Shown here in pieces: positions 50,489 through 60,066 of a stretch of DNA of 64,000 nucleotides (the first letter of the stretch is position 1; each line of letters starts with the position of its first letter). Below the pieces are notes generated by a model, which saw nothing but the letters and a program-made list of their open reading frames with translations, did no database searches and was not told the DNA's origin. The DNA comes from CAVVAL01 sp963742725. Lineage in GTDB: Bacteria > Actinomycetota > Actinomycetes > Mycobacteriales > Cryptosporangiaceae. Where the stretch lies: contig CAVUMX010000001.1 in the NCBI GenBank assembly GCA_963742725.1, positions 1,798,001 through 1,862,000 of the forward strand, given 5' to 3'. Made by a program: the position numbers and the translations under genes.

Positions 50489-50917
50489 TTAGCCGGTGGG
50501 TGGCGCGGTGTAGATCGCGCCGACGAAGTGCGCCAGCTTCTCCTCGCTCAGGTGCGTGGCGAGATCCGCCTCGCTGATCATCCCCACGAGCTGGTGGTTC
50601 TCCATCACCGGTACGCGACGGACCTTGTGCTGCTCCATCATCCGCAGCACCTCGTCCTCGTCGGCGTCCGCGTCGGCCCAGACCGGCGTGCCCTGGGCAA
50701 GATCACGGGCGGTCATCGTGGTCGGGTCGCCCCCTTCGGCGACACACTTCAGCACGATGTCCCGGTCGGTGATGATCCCGGCGAGCCGGTTGTCGGACCC
50801 ACAGATCGGCAGCGAGCCGACCTGCATGTCGCGCATCATCCGTGCCGCCCTGTCAAGCGACTCGTTCTCGTCGATGCACTCGGCGCCCGGGTGCATGATG
50901 TCGCGGGCCCTGCTCAT
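50489..50917 (-). CDS. CBS-pair domain protein
   Basis: A 142-residue protein made of two CBS motifs: MHPGAECIDENESLDRAARMM...DNRLAGIITDRDIV and WADADADEDEVLRMMEQHKVRRVPVMENHQLVGMISEADL (given in parts). Such stand-alone CBS proteins, like mycobacterial Hrp1, are often hypoxia- or dormancy-linked. The bd-oxidase operon upstream supports a low-oxygen setting, but no dormancy-type operator was identified. ATG 50917 follows GAGGAGGCTGCG. Confidence 0.88.
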   Translation of the reverse strand: MSRARDIMHPGAECIDENESLDRAARMMRDMQVGSLPICGSDNRLAGIITDRDIVLKCVAEGGDPTTMTARDLAQGTPVWADADADEDEVLRMMEQHKVRRVPVMENHQLVGMISEADLATHLSEEKLAHFVGAIYTAPPTG

Positions 50918-51042
50918 CGCAGCCTCCTCTTCGAGTCTGAACGGCTTATCCGCGCACACTCTTACCCATCGTGCGCCTGGATCCCCGCAGAGTGAACCCC
51001 CCAAACATGGACAAATCAGCGCCGGGGTGGGAGCGCGGCAAA

Positions 51043-52830
51043 TCAGCGCCGGGGCAGCAGTGCGGCCGGCAGCACCGTGGCCGGCTGCCCGCCGAACAGC
51101 CGCAGGTACAGGCCACCGGCTGCGATCAGCTCCGTGTGGGTGCCGCGTTCGGCGACGCGGCCCGCGTCCAGTACGACGATCTCGTCCACCGCGTCCAGTC
51201 CGGCGAGGTGGTGGGTGATGAGCAGCGTCGTCCGTCCGGTCGTGACGTCCAGTAGGTCTGCGGTCAGCGCGTCGGCGGTGGCCACATCGAGGTTGGCGGC
51301 TGGCTCGTCCAGGATGAGGATCGGGAAGTCCGCCAGCAGCGCCCTGGCCAGCGCGAGCCGTTGCCGCTGCCCGCCGGACAGCTGGGCGCCGTTCTCACCG
51401 ACGGGAGTGTCGAGCCCGTCCGGGAGGCTGTCCACCCAGTCCAGGAGCCGGGCCTGCTCAAGCGCCCCGCGCAGGTCGGCCAGGGACGCGTCACGCCGCG
51501 CGAGCAGCAGGTTCTCCCGGATCGTCGAGTCGAACACGTGGGCGTCCTGCGCGCACAGCCCGACCACGCGGCGCAGCTCGTCGGAATCGAGCGACGCCAG
51601 GGGAACGCCGTTCAACGTGGCGCCGTCCGACTCCACGAACCGCAGCAACGCCGCCGCGAGCGTCGACTTGCCTGCTCCGGACTCACCGACCACGGCCACC
51701 CGCCGCCCCGGCGTCAGCCTCAGGTCCAATCCGTGCAACACCGCGGCCCGGCCCGGCCAGTGCGCCGACAAGGCCTCGGTGACGAGCGTGTACGGGCCCT
51801 CCGGCAGTTCTCGCGGCTCGTCCGGTTCGGTGACGGGTGCCGGTGTGGCGAGCACGTCGCGGACCCGTCCGGCTGACCGCCGTACCCGCTGCGCGTGCTG
51901 AGCGGCGAGCGGCAGCCCGGCGACGGCCTCGAAAGCGGCCAGCGGCAGCAGCACGATCACCGCCAGGTTGACCCCGTCGAGCTGTCCAGCTCGGACGGCA
52001 GGCACGCCCACCAGCAACGATCCGAGCACGGCCGCCCCGATCGCCGCTGTGGTCACCGCCGCCGCGAGCCCGCCCGCCCACGCCGACCGCGCCGCGCTCC
52101 GCCGTAGGCGCTCGTCCAGCGCATCAAGTTCGGCCAACCGGGCCGGCGCCGCTCCCGAGGCCACCAGCTCCGGCGCACCCCTGAAAACCTCCACTACGGA
52201 CGCGGAAAGCTCGCCCCGTAGACCGGCCAGCCGGTGTTCCGTCCGGCGCCCGAGCACGGCGGCGAGGAGCGGTGCCCCCACGCCCGCGGCCAGGAGGCAG
52301 ACGCCGAGCACCGCACCGACCGCCGGCAGGATCGCGGTCACCGCGCCGACGGTCGCCAGGCACACCGTCACACCGATCGCCGGCGGGACGAGCGCGCGCA
52401 GGAACAGGTGCTGCGCGTCATCCACATCGGACACGAGACGGCCGAGCAGATCGCCGCGGCGGAATGCCGGGAGGCCGGCCGGGGCCAGCCGCTCCAGCGC
52501 CGTGTACACCCGCACCCGGACGTCGGCCAGGATCCGGAACGCGGCGTCGTGGGTGACGAGGCGCTCCGCGTACCGAAGTACACCGCGCCCGATCCCGAAC
52601 GCGCGCACTGCCACGATCGCGACGGTCAGGTGCAGGACGGGCGGGTGCTGGGCCGCCCGCGACACGAGCCACGCCGACGCGCCGAGCAGCCCGACCGCCG
52701 CCCCCAGCGCCCCCGCGCCGGCCAGGACACCCAGCCCGAACCGTCCCCAGACCGGACGCGCCAACCCGACGAGCCACCCGAGCGCACCGGCACCGGCCAC
52801 ACGCCGCGCGAGCCCTGGAGAGACGCTCAT
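51043..52830 (-). CDS. cydC: Thiol-reductant ABC exporter subunit CydC
   Basis: A 595-residue ABC half-transporter: six membrane helices in the first ~320 residues, then Walker A GESGAGKST, signature LSGGQRQRLALARALLA and Walker B ILILDEPAANLD. With CydD it exports cysteine/glutathione-type thiols (here probably a mycothiol-linked or Cys substrate) needed to mature the bd oxidase. ATG 52830 overlaps the cydD stop by 4 nt. Short duplicates of its last bases lie just downstream (CAAATCAGCGCCGGGG at 51012 and 51039). Confidence 0.93.
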   Translation of the reverse strand: MSVSPGLARRVAGAGALGWLVGLARPVWGRFGLGVLAGAGALGAAVGLLGASAWLVSRAAQHPPVLHLTVAIVAVRAFGIGRGVLRYAERLVTHDAAFRILADVRVRVYTALERLAPAGLPAFRRGDLLGRLVSDVDDAQHLFLRALVPPAIGVTVCLATVGAVTAILPAVGAVLGVCLLAAGVGAPLLAAVLGRRTEHRLAGLRGELSASVVEVFRGAPELVASGAAPARLAELDALDERLRRSAARSAWAGGLAAAVTTAAIGAAVLGSLLVGVPAVRAGQLDGVNLAVIVLLPLAAFEAVAGLPLAAQHAQRVRRSAGRVRDVLATPAPVTEPDEPRELPEGPYTLVTEALSAHWPGRAAVLHGLDLRLTPGRRVAVVGESGAGKSTLAAALLRFVESDGATLNGVPLASLDSDELRRVVGLCAQDAHVFDSTIRENLLLARRDASLADLRGALEQARLLDWVDSLPDGLDTPVGENGAQLSGGQRQRLALARALLADFPILILDEPAANLDVATADALTADLLDVTTGRTTLLITHHLAGLDAVDEIVVLDAGRVAERGTHTELIAAGGLYLRLFGGQPATVLPAALLPRR

Positions 52831-54461
52831 GCCGGCACCCCACCCAGTTCGACCACGCGGTCGGCGAGCGCGAGCAGCGCGGGCCGGTGGGCCACGAGGA
52901 CGACCGTCCGTCCGACGGCGAGGCGGCGGACGGCGTCCAGCACGTCAGCCTCGATCACGCCGTCCAGATTGGAGGTGGGCTCGTCCAGGAGCAGGATCGG
53001 CGAATCCCGCAGGAACGCCCGCGCTAGCCCGATCCGCTGCCGCTGACCTGCGGAGATGCCGGCACCGTCGTCGCCGAGCCGGGTCTCGTACCCGTCCGGG
53101 AGCGCGCTGATGAACCCATCGGCGCTGGCCTGGCCGGCCGCCACGCGGACAGCGTCCAGCGGCACGTCCGGCATCCCGAGACGGATGTTGTCGGCGACCG
53201 TCCCGGCGAACAGGTACGGGCGTTGCGGAACCCAGGCGATGAGCCGCCGCCAGGCGTCCGGGTCGAGGTCCGTCAGGTCGGCGCTGTCGACGGTGACGCG
53301 CCCCTCGTCCGGCCGGACGAAGCCGAGCAGCACCGCCAGCAGCGTCGACTTGCCACAGCCGCTCGGCCCCACCACCGCGACGACCTCGCCTGGCGTGATC
53401 GTCAGCGTGAGGTCGTCCAGAGCCGGTTCGTCCCGGCCGGGGTACCGCACGGTCACACCGTCCACATCAATTCGGCCGATCGCGAACCCCGCGCCAGCCG
53501 CGGGCAGCGGCGTTTCGAGCACCCGGAACACGTCCTCGGCGGCGGCGAGGCCCTCGGCGCTCGCGTGGAACTGTGCCCCGACCTGCCGCAACGGCAGGTA
53601 TGCCTCGGGCGCGAGGATCAGCACGACGAGCGCCGTCCGCAGGTCGAGGTCGCCGCCGAGCAGCCGGAGTCCGATCGAGACGGCCACGAGCGCGACGGAC
53701 ACGGTGGCAAGCAGCTCCAGCACCAGCGACGACAGGAACGCGATCCGCAGGGTGGACATCGTCGCCCCGCGGTAGTCGTCGGTGATCGCCCGGGCGGCTT
53801 CGGCCTGCGCCTTCGCCCGTCCGAAGACCTTGAGGGTCGGCAGTCCGGCTACGACGTCCAGGAAGTGGCCGGACAGCCTGGCCAGCAGGCGCCACTGCCT
53901 GCGGGTCCGTGCCTGCGTGTAGAGGCCGATCAGCGCCATGAACACGGGGATCAGCGGCAACGTCACGGCGATCGTCACCGCGCTGAGCCAGTCCTGGAGG
54001 ACGACCTGCGCGAGCACCGCGACCGGCACGATCACCGCCAGCACGAGCTGCGGCAGGTACCGGGAGAAGTAGCCGTCGAGCGCGTCGACGCCCCTGGTCG
54101 CGAGCGTGGCGAGTTCGCCGCTGCGCTCGCCGGAGAGCCAGCGCGGCCCGAGCGCCACCGCCCGCGCGACGAGCTGCCGCCGCAGTGTGGACTTGACGGC
54201 CGCCGACGTGCGGTCGGCGGCGACGTCCTGTGCCCAGGCCACGGCTGCCCGCCCGGCGACCACCAGGGCCAGCGCCAGCAGCTCCCCGCGGAGTTCGCCG
54301 AGCGTGGCGCCATCGAGAAACGCGCTGGTCAGGACGTCCGCGAGAAGCAGTGCCTGGGCGATCACGAGCCCGGCGACCGCCGCGCCGAGCAGGACCGTCA
54401 CCGCGAGGAATGCCCGGACTGCACCGGCATAGCGAAGCAAGCGCGGATCGAGCGCTTTCAT
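52827..54461 (-). CDS. cydD: Thiol-reductant ABC exporter subunit CydD
   Basis: A 544-residue ABC half-transporter and partner of CydC: membrane domain to about residue 310, including GELATLATRGVDALDGYFSRYLPQL, then Walker A GPSGCGKST, ISAGQRQRIGLARAFL and ILLLDEPTSNLD. The cysteines that some CydD have are not prominent. ATG 54461 overlaps the cydB stop (ATGA). An open frame runs further upstream but is a shadow of cydB. Confidence 0.93.
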   Translation of the reverse strand: MKALDPRLLRYAGAVRAFLAVTVLLGAAVAGLVIAQALLLADVLTSAFLDGATLGELRGELLALALVVAGRAAVAWAQDVAADRTSAAVKSTLRRQLVARAVALGPRWLSGERSGELATLATRGVDALDGYFSRYLPQLVLAVIVPVAVLAQVVLQDWLSAVTIAVTLPLIPVFMALIGLYTQARTRRQWRLLARLSGHFLDVVAGLPTLKVFGRAKAQAEAARAITDDYRGATMSTLRIAFLSSLVLELLATVSVALVAVSIGLRLLGGDLDLRTALVVLILAPEAYLPLRQVGAQFHASAEGLAAAEDVFRVLETPLPAAGAGFAIGRIDVDGVTVRYPGRDEPALDDLTLTITPGEVVAVVGPSGCGKSTLLAVLLGFVRPDEGRVTVDSADLTDLDPDAWRRLIAWVPQRPYLFAGTVADNIRLGMPDVPLDAVRVAAGQASADGFISALPDGYETRLGDDGAGISAGQRQRIGLARAFLRDSPILLLDEPTSNLDGVIEADVLDAVRRLAVGRTVVLVAHRPALLALADRVVELGGVPA

Positions 54462-55453
54462 ACCGGTATGTTCGCCGTGCTGATGCGCTGGCGGAAGACC
54501 CAATATGTCCAGGCCTGGTACAGCAGGACGAGCGGGGCGAACATCGCGGCGACCACGGTCACGATCTTGAGCGTGTACGGCGACGCGGCGGCGTTGACGG
54601 CGGTCAGGCTGAACGCCGGGTCCACAGTGGAAGGCAGGACGGCGGGGAACAGCGCGGTGAACAGTACGGCGGTCAGCCCGACTACGGCCGTGCCGGTGGC
54701 CACGAACGCCCAGCCGTCCAGGCCGTAGCGGTTGGTCTGCACGGCGGCGAACAGCGCGCCTACGGTGACGACCGCCAGGACGCCCGTCGCGACGGTGCCG
54801 TGCTCGACCTGCGTCCAGCCGAGGAACCCGCCGACGACGGCGATCGCGGCGAGGCCGGTCCGTCCGGCGCAGATCCGCGCGCGGCTCCGTACCCGGCCCC
54901 GGGTCTTCAGCGTCAGGAACACCGAGCCGTGCAGCAGGAACAGCAGCAGCGTGGCGAGGCCGCCGACCAGCGCGTACGGGTTGAACAGGTCGAGCACCGA
55001 TCCGACGTACTCGTGCCGGGCGTCGAGCTCCACGCCGCGCACCAGGTTCGCGAAGACGACGCCCCACATCAGCGCCGGCGTGACGGACCCGAACACGATG
55101 CAGGCGTCCCACGCGCGTCGCCACGAGGCCGACGCCCGCTTGCCCCGGTAGTCGAACGCGAGCGCCCGCAGGATCAACGCCACGACGATCAGCAGCAGGG
55201 GCAGGTAGAACCCGCTCAGCAGGGACGCGTACCACTCGGGGAACGCCGCGAACGTCGCACCGATCGCGGTGATCAGCCACACCTCGTTGCCGTCCCAGAC
55301 CGGGCCGATCGTGTTGATCAGCACCCGGCGCTCGGTGTCGTCGCGGCCGAGCACGGGCAGCACCGCGCCGACGCCGAAGTCGAAGCCGTCGAGGAAGAAG
55401 TAGCCGGTCCAGAGGCCGGCGACGACCAGGAACCAGACCGTGGTCAACTCCAT
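54458..55453 (-). CDS. cydB: Cytochrome bd oxidase subunit II
   Basis: A 331-residue membrane subunit with about nine helices: MELTTVWFLVVAGLWTGYFFLDGFDFGVG, GPVWDGNEVWLI and ALAFDYRGK as usual for CydB. It partners CydA in quinol oxidation with oxygen, without proton pumping. ATG 55453 is used; an open frame to 55771 overlaps cydA. It starts 11 nt after the cydA stop. Confidence 0.95.
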   Translation of the reverse strand: MELTTVWFLVVAGLWTGYFFLDGFDFGVGAVLPVLGRDDTERRVLINTIGPVWDGNEVWLITAIGATFAAFPEWYASLLSGFYLPLLLIVVALILRALAFDYRGKRASASWRRAWDACIVFGSVTPALMWGVVFANLVRGVELDARHEYVGSVLDLFNPYALVGGLATLLLFLLHGSVFLTLKTRGRVRSRARICAGRTGLAAIAVVGGFLGWTQVEHGTVATGVLAVVTVGALFAAVQTNRYGLDGWAFVATGTAVVGLTAVLFTALFPAVLPSTVDPAFSLTAVNAAASPYTLKIVTVVAAMFAPLVLLYQAWTYWVFRQRISTANIPV

Positions 55454-55464
55454 GAGAACCGTCC

Positions 55465-56856
55465 TCAGTAGGCGAAGGCGAGCTTCTGGTCGTCGTCGGA
55501 TTCGCTGCGGGGCCTGACCTCCGGCGGCCCCGCCTTGGCATGGGTCATGAGCAGGCGGACCTCGACCACGGCCAGCACGGCGTAGAGCAGCGTCAGCACG
55601 GCGAGCGAGGTGGCCATCTGCGCCGGCGGGACGTCCGGCGACACGCTCGCGGACGTCTTCATGACCCCGTACACGGACCAGGGCTGGCGACCCATCTCGG
55701 TGAAGATCCAGCCGAACGAGTTCGCGACGAGCGGCAACCCCATCGACCACACCGCCGCCCGCCAGAACCACCGGGCTTTCGGCAGCCGTCCGCGCCGGGT
55801 CAGCCAGAGCCCGACTAGCGCCAGCCCGGCGGACGCGAGCCCGAACCCGATCATGAACCGGAAGCTCCAGTACGTGACGGGGACCAGCGGGCGGTAGTCA
55901 CCCGGCCCGAACTGGGCCTCTTCGGCGCGCTGCACGTCGTTGACGCCCTCGACCTCGCCGTCGGGCGATCCGGTGGCGATGAACGACAGCAGCTTCGGGA
56001 TCCGGATGCTGAACAGCTCGCGGCTACCGTCCAGCGAGCCGATCGTGAAGATCGAGAACGCCGCCGGCTCGGACGTCTCGTAGAGCGCTTCGGCGGCGGC
56101 CATCTTCATCGGCTGCTGCTCGGTCATGATCTTGCCCTGCACGTCGCCGCTCAGCGCCACGCCGAGCGAGGCGATGACGGTCACCCACAGCCCGAGCTTG
56201 AGCGACGGCCGGAACACGTCGATGTGCTGGCGGCGGCTCAGGTGCCAGGCGCTGATCCCGATCATGAGCGCACCGGCGGTCACGAACGCGGCGGTGATCG
56301 TGTGCGGGTAGGTGATGAGCAGCGTCGAGTTGGTGAGGACGGCGACGAAGTCGGTCAGTTCGGCGCGGCCGGTCTCGGGGTTGAAGCGCCATCCGACGGG
56401 GTGCTGCATCCACGAGTTCGCGGCGAGGATGAAGTACGCGGACAGTTGCGTGCCGATCGCGACGATCCACATCGTGGCCGCGTGCACCGCCTTCGGGAGC
56501 CGGTCCCACCCGAAGATCCACAGGCCCAGGAACGTCGATTCGAGGAAGAATGCGAGCAGCGCCTCGACCGCGAGCGGCACGCCGAACACGTCGCCGACGA
56601 AGCGCGAGTAGTCGCTCCACGCCATCCCGAACTGGAACTCCTGGACGATGCCGGTGGCGATGCCGAGCGCGAAGTTGATCAGGAAGAGCTTTCCCCAGAA
56701 CTTCGCGGCGCGGAGGTACTGCTCCTTGCCGGTGCGCACCCACGCCGTCTCCAGGATCGCGACCAGGGCGGACAGCCCGATCGTGATCGGCACCAGCAGG
56801 TAGTGGTAGACGGTCGTGATTCCGAACTGCCAGCGGGCGATGTCGAGGGCGTCCAC
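55465..56856 (-). CDS. cydA: Cytochrome bd oxidase subunit I
   Basis: A 463-residue heme-binding subunit with about nine helices. Haem ligands include His18 (VYHYLLVP) and the His in TYPHTITAAF, and the quinol loop contains GKIMTEQQPMKMAAAEALYETSEPA. The Q-loop is short, as in the actinobacterial form. GTG 56856 is used. First gene of cydABDC, the high-affinity respiratory oxidase module used at low oxygen or during stress. Confidence 0.95.
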   Translation of the reverse strand: MDALDIARWQFGITTVYHYLLVPITIGLSALVAILETAWVRTGKEQYLRAAKFWGKLFLINFALGIATGIVQEFQFGMAWSDYSRFVGDVFGVPLAVEALLAFFLESTFLGLWIFGWDRLPKAVHAATMWIVAIGTQLSAYFILAANSWMQHPVGWRFNPETGRAELTDFVAVLTNSTLLITYPHTITAAFVTAGALMIGISAWHLSRRQHIDVFRPSLKLGLWVTVIASLGVALSGDVQGKIMTEQQPMKMAAAEALYETSEPAAFSIFTIGSLDGSRELFSIRIPKLLSFIATGSPDGEVEGVNDVQRAEEAQFGPGDYRPLVPVTYWSFRFMIGFGLASAGLALVGLWLTRRGRLPKARWFWRAAVWSMGLPLVANSFGWIFTEMGRQPWSVYGVMKTSASVSPDVPPAQMATSLAVLTLLYAVLAVVEVRLLMTHAKAGPPEVRPRSESDDDQKLAFAY

Positions 56857-56880
56857 GCCTGTCCCCTTCGACGAGCGAAT

Positions 56881-56911
56881 GACTACGGCATGTAGAAGAC
56901 TACTTGACTAC
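56881..56911. promoter_or_regulatory. GACTAC repeats at the cydA promoter
   Basis: GACTAC occurs at 56881, 56898 and 56906 (GTAGTC on the coding strand), 25-55 nt upstream of the cydA start, with TGTAGAAG and CGTAGACG between. The pattern resembles the TAC/GTA half-sites of BlaI/CopY-type repressors. Confidence 0.35.
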
Positions 56912-56998
56912 ACCACGTAGACGACCACCGGGGGTGACTGGAATAACGTTCCAGGTTCTGTCCCCTTCTGTGTCGGGATGACTGCTAGCGTGCGCTCG

Positions 56999-58222
56999 AT
57001 GGACGAGGACGTCAGGGCGCGCGCTCGTCGTAGCCACAACAAAGCGATGCTCGACGCGGCGTACGAGAAGTACGCAGCGCAGCTGTACGACTACTGCTTG
57101 TGGTTTTCGGGCGAGAATACCGAGATCGCCGAGGGCGCGGTGCACAGCGCGCTGGTGGCCGCGTACGGCCGGGAAGGGCTGCTCCGCGACGACGGCCCGC
57201 TCCGCCCGTGGCTCTACGCCGCTGCCCGCAACGAATGCCTCCGGTCCGCGCTCCGCAATCCGCGCCCGCCGGCGTCGAAGCCAGCGCTCGCGGCCGTCGA
57301 GGACCCGGCCGCGAAGATCACCGCGGTCGAGGAGCTGGCGCGGGTCCGGCGGGTCACCGCCACGTTCACGCGCCACGAGCAGGACGTCGCCGAACTCGCC
57401 CTCCGACACCGGCTCGTCCCGCCGGAGGTCGCGCTCGTGGTCGGCCGCCCAGAATCCCACGTCCGGACCGTCATCCTCAGGGCGCACTCCGCCTTATCGG
57501 CACGCTGCGGCGAAGGCGTCCTCCTCGCGTTCTCCTCGCCGCCACCGCCCCCGCTGCCCGAATCCCTGTACGCCCGCATCCGCGGATCCGCGCTGATCCC
57601 CGACCGGGCGGCCTACTTCGCCGAGCGCACCGCGCCGTACACGCGCGCGGGCTACCCGATACCGCTCGACCGGCCGCGTCCCCGGGTCAAGACGGTCGCG
57701 CTCGTGTCGGCCGTCTCGGCGGTCGCCGCGCTGGCCCTGGTCGCCGTCGTCGCGCAGGCCGGAGCGCCCACCGAGTCGGACTCGCCGTCCAATGACGGGC
57801 CGCTGGTCATCGGCACCGTCGACGCGAAACCGCCGACCAGCCCGTCCCCGGAACCGAGTTCGGCCACGCCGTCCCCGGCCGCGAGCGAGACGATGCCCAC
57901 CAGCGCCCCACCGGACGGCACCGGGGTGACCCCCAAGGTGCGGCTCCAGTTCCGCAGCAGCGGCGGCTGTCCCGCCACCTGGACGGCCGTCGTCACCGCG
58001 ATCGTCGAGGGCAACGCCGCCCGCGAGGTGAAGATCTCCTGGTGGACGGCCGCCAAGCCGGAACAGCAGATCGCCGCCGCACCGGCCACGGAGACCACGT
58101 ACCTGGCCTCGATCGGCAGCCTCCCGTACGGGACCGAGGTGTTCTTCCGCGCCACAGCGGTGACCGTCGACAACCGGACCGCCACCACCGGCGCCTACCC
58201 GGTGACGGCCCACTGCCGCTAG
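56999..58222 (+). CDS. Sigma-70-like protein fused to a membrane anchor and extracellular domain
   Basis: About 407 residues. The N-terminal half is ECF-like: region 2 about residues 20-85 (YEKYAAQLYDYCLWFSGE, RPWLYAAARNECLRSAL) and region 4 about 115-170 (TRHEQDVAELALRHRLVPPEVALVVG). A linker with PPPPPLPES leads to one membrane helix (about 230-250; VKTVALVSAVSAVAALALVAVV). A Pro/Ser/Thr-rich stretch follows, then a ~95-residue extracellular beta-sandwich-like domain with a Cys pair (GGCPATWT, TAHCR). Start ATG 56999; ATG 56978 is also in frame. Confidence 0.78.
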   Translation: MDEDVRARARRSHNKAMLDAAYEKYAAQLYDYCLWFSGENTEIAEGAVHSALVAAYGREGLLRDDGPLRPWLYAAARNECLRSALRNPRPPASKPALAAVEDPAAKITAVEELARVRRVTATFTRHEQDVAELALRHRLVPPEVALVVGRPESHVRTVILRAHSALSARCGEGVLLAFSSPPPPPLPESLYARIRGSALIPDRAAYFAERTAPYTRAGYPIPLDRPRPRVKTVALVSAVSAVAALALVAVVAQAGAPTESDSPSNDGPLVIGTVDAKPPTSPSPEPSSATPSPAASETMPTSAPPDGTGVTPKVRLQFRSSGGCPATWTAVVTAIVEGNAAREVKISWWTAAKPEQQIAAAPATETTYLASIGSLPYGTEVFFRATAVTVDNRTATTGAYPVTAHCR

Positions 58223-58340
58223 GTCCGTCAGAGGTCTAGTCCAATCGGGCTTTGCGGCGTTAGGCTGCGCGAGTTCGGCCGACCCCCTGGGCGGAGGGTG
58301 TCCGGCGATTCCTGTCCCTGCCGACAAGGAGTGTTGGATT

Positions 58341-59669
58341 TTGACCAGACCCAGCGGACGGCGGCTCGTCGCGCTCGCGGCGGCTGCCCTTCTTCCTCTC
58401 AGCTTCGCCACACCGGCGGTCGCGGCGCCCGCGTCCAGCGAGCGCGGTGGCGGCCACCACGCCAGCAAGCGGATCGTCGGGTATTTCACCCAGTGGGGCA
58501 TCTACGGCCGGAACTTCCGGCTGAACGATGTCGACGACTCCGGGCAGGCCGCGCGTCTGACCCACCTGAACTACGCGTTCGGCAACGTGTCGAAGGACGG
58601 CACCTGCTTCATCGTCAACGAGCCCGGCCAGGGCGACGCCTGGGCCGACTTCCAGACCCCCTTCTCGGCCGAGCAGAGCGTGGACGGCGTCGCCGACACC
58701 TGGGACCAGCCGCTCGCCGGCAACTTCAACCAGATCCGTGAGCTGAAGGCGAAGCACCCGAAGCTCAAGGCGCTGATCTCGCTCGGCGGCTGGAGCTGGT
58801 CGAACTACTTCTCCGACGCGGCCCTCACGAAGGCGTCGCGCGAGAAGTTCGTGGCGTCCTGCATCGACATCTACATCAAGGGCAACCTGCCGGCGCTCGA
58901 CGGCCGCGGCGGCCCTGGCTCGGCAGCCGGAGTCTTCGACGGCATCGACCTCGACTGGGAGTGGCCCGGTGCAGAGGGCGAGCCGGGCAACGTGGTCCGC
59001 CCGGAGGACAAGAAGAACTTCACCAAGCTCGTCGCCGAGTTCCGCCGCCAGCTCGACGCCTACGGCCGGACCCAGCGCAAGCACTACCAGCTGACCGCGT
59101 TCCTCCCCGCGGACCCGAAGACCGCGGACGCCGGCATCGAGACCCGCAAGGTCTTCAAGGACTTCGACTTCGCGACCGTCCAGGGCTACGACTTCAACGG
59201 CACCTGGGACCCGAACACCAACCACCAGGGCCAGCTGTTCTCGCCCCGTGGCGACATCAACCCGAACCGCTTCAGCGGTGAGTTGGCGATCAAGCACTAC
59301 CTGCGCGGCGGGGCGCCCGCCAACAAGCTGGTCCTCGGCGTGCCGTTCTACGGCCGCGGCTGGACCGGCGTCCCGGACGTCAACCACGGTCTCTACCAGG
59401 GACCGGGCACCCCGGCGCCGGCCACGTACGAGGCCGGCTACGAGGACGCCAAGCTGATCGCGAAGCTGCCGGGCAAGACGTACTACGACCCGCGTGCGGT
59501 CGCGTCCTGGTACTTCGACGGCACGACGTTCTGGACCTTTGACGACGCACGCGTGCTCACCGTCAAGGCGCAGTACATCAAGGCCCGGGGCCTCGGTGGC
59601 GCGATGGCGTGGTCGCTCGACGGCGACGACGGCTCCCTGACCGCCGCCCTAGCCCGCGGCCTGCGCTAG
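58341..59669 (+). CDS. Secreted GH18 chitinase
   Basis: A 442-residue secreted chitinase: signal peptide (about residues 1-31), then a GH18 barrel from RIVGYFTQWGIYGRNF. Substrate strand KALISLGGWSWSNYF and the catalytic motif GVFDGIDLDWEWP (DxxDxDxE) are present, and YDFNGTWDP and MAWSLDGDDG close the barrel. There is no separate chitin-binding module. TTG 58341 follows AAGGAG at 10 nt. Released chitooligosaccharides could feed amino-sugar catabolism. Confidence 0.92.
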   Translation: MTRPSGRRLVALAAAALLPLSFATPAVAAPASSERGGGHHASKRIVGYFTQWGIYGRNFRLNDVDDSGQAARLTHLNYAFGNVSKDGTCFIVNEPGQGDAWADFQTPFSAEQSVDGVADTWDQPLAGNFNQIRELKAKHPKLKALISLGGWSWSNYFSDAALTKASREKFVASCIDIYIKGNLPALDGRGGPGSAAGVFDGIDLDWEWPGAEGEPGNVVRPEDKKNFTKLVAEFRRQLDAYGRTQRKHYQLTAFLPADPKTADAGIETRKVFKDFDFATVQGYDFNGTWDPNTNHQGQLFSPRGDINPNRFSGELAIKHYLRGGAPANKLVLGVPFYGRGWTGVPDVNHGLYQGPGTPAPATYEAGYEDAKLIAKLPGKTYYDPRAVASWYFDGTTFWTFDDARVLTVKAQYIKARGLGGAMAWSLDGDDGSLTAALARGLR

Positions 59670-59680
59670 CCAGCTGTGTT

Positions 59681-59713
59681 GGGGCCCCGGCCGTTCGCGC
59701 CGGGGCCCCTTTT
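59681..59713. terminator. Terminator after the chitinase gene
   Basis: An 11-bp stem (59681-59691 with 59699-59709), 7-nt loop, then TTTT. The stop of the convergent YggT gene overlaps the T-run. Confidence 0.85.
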
Positions 59714-59996
59714 AGATGGACAGCAACAACGAGCGCAGCAGAACGACCGCGACGAGGACGATCAGGAAGGCCATGTCCAGGGCGACGCCGCCGATCCGCA
59801 GCGGCGGCACGACCTTCCGGACGGGCGCCAGCACCGGTTCCGTCACCGCGTAGACGATGCCGGTGAGGCGGCTCCGGAACGATCCCGGGGACGCCGGTCC
59901 GGCCAGCACACCGCTCCAGTCGAGAACCACTCTGGCGATCAGGACGATCTGGAACAGCAGCAGCACCGTCGCGACGGCGGACAGCAGCACGGTCAT
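59712..59996 (-). CDS. YggT family membrane protein
   Basis: A 94-residue protein with two membrane helices (about residues 2-24 and 72-92) and the YggT core VVLDWSG and TEPVLAPVRKVVPP. In actinobacteria YggT proteins are often linked to cell division or osmotic response; the copy here is away from the dcw cluster. ATG 59996 has TGGGAGGCGC upstream; the longer frame to 60083 overlaps lysS. Confidence 0.85.
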   Translation of the reverse strand: MTVLLSAVATVLLLFQIVLIARVVLDWSGVLAGPASPGSFRSRLTGIVYAVTEPVLAPVRKVVPPLRIGGVALDMAFLIVLVAVVLLRSLLLSI

Positions 59997-60066
59997 AGCG
60001 CCTCCCAGTGGGATTCCGTACCTTCCTAACGCGCGTGCGGCCGTCCGAGTTTCGCGAGAGGGTTGC

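Noticed and set aside
52827..55541. Single 904-residue cydD product
   Set aside because: The N-terminal 360 codons are an Arg/Pro-rich shadow of cydB; ATG 54461 overlaps the cydB stop as expected for a coupled operon.
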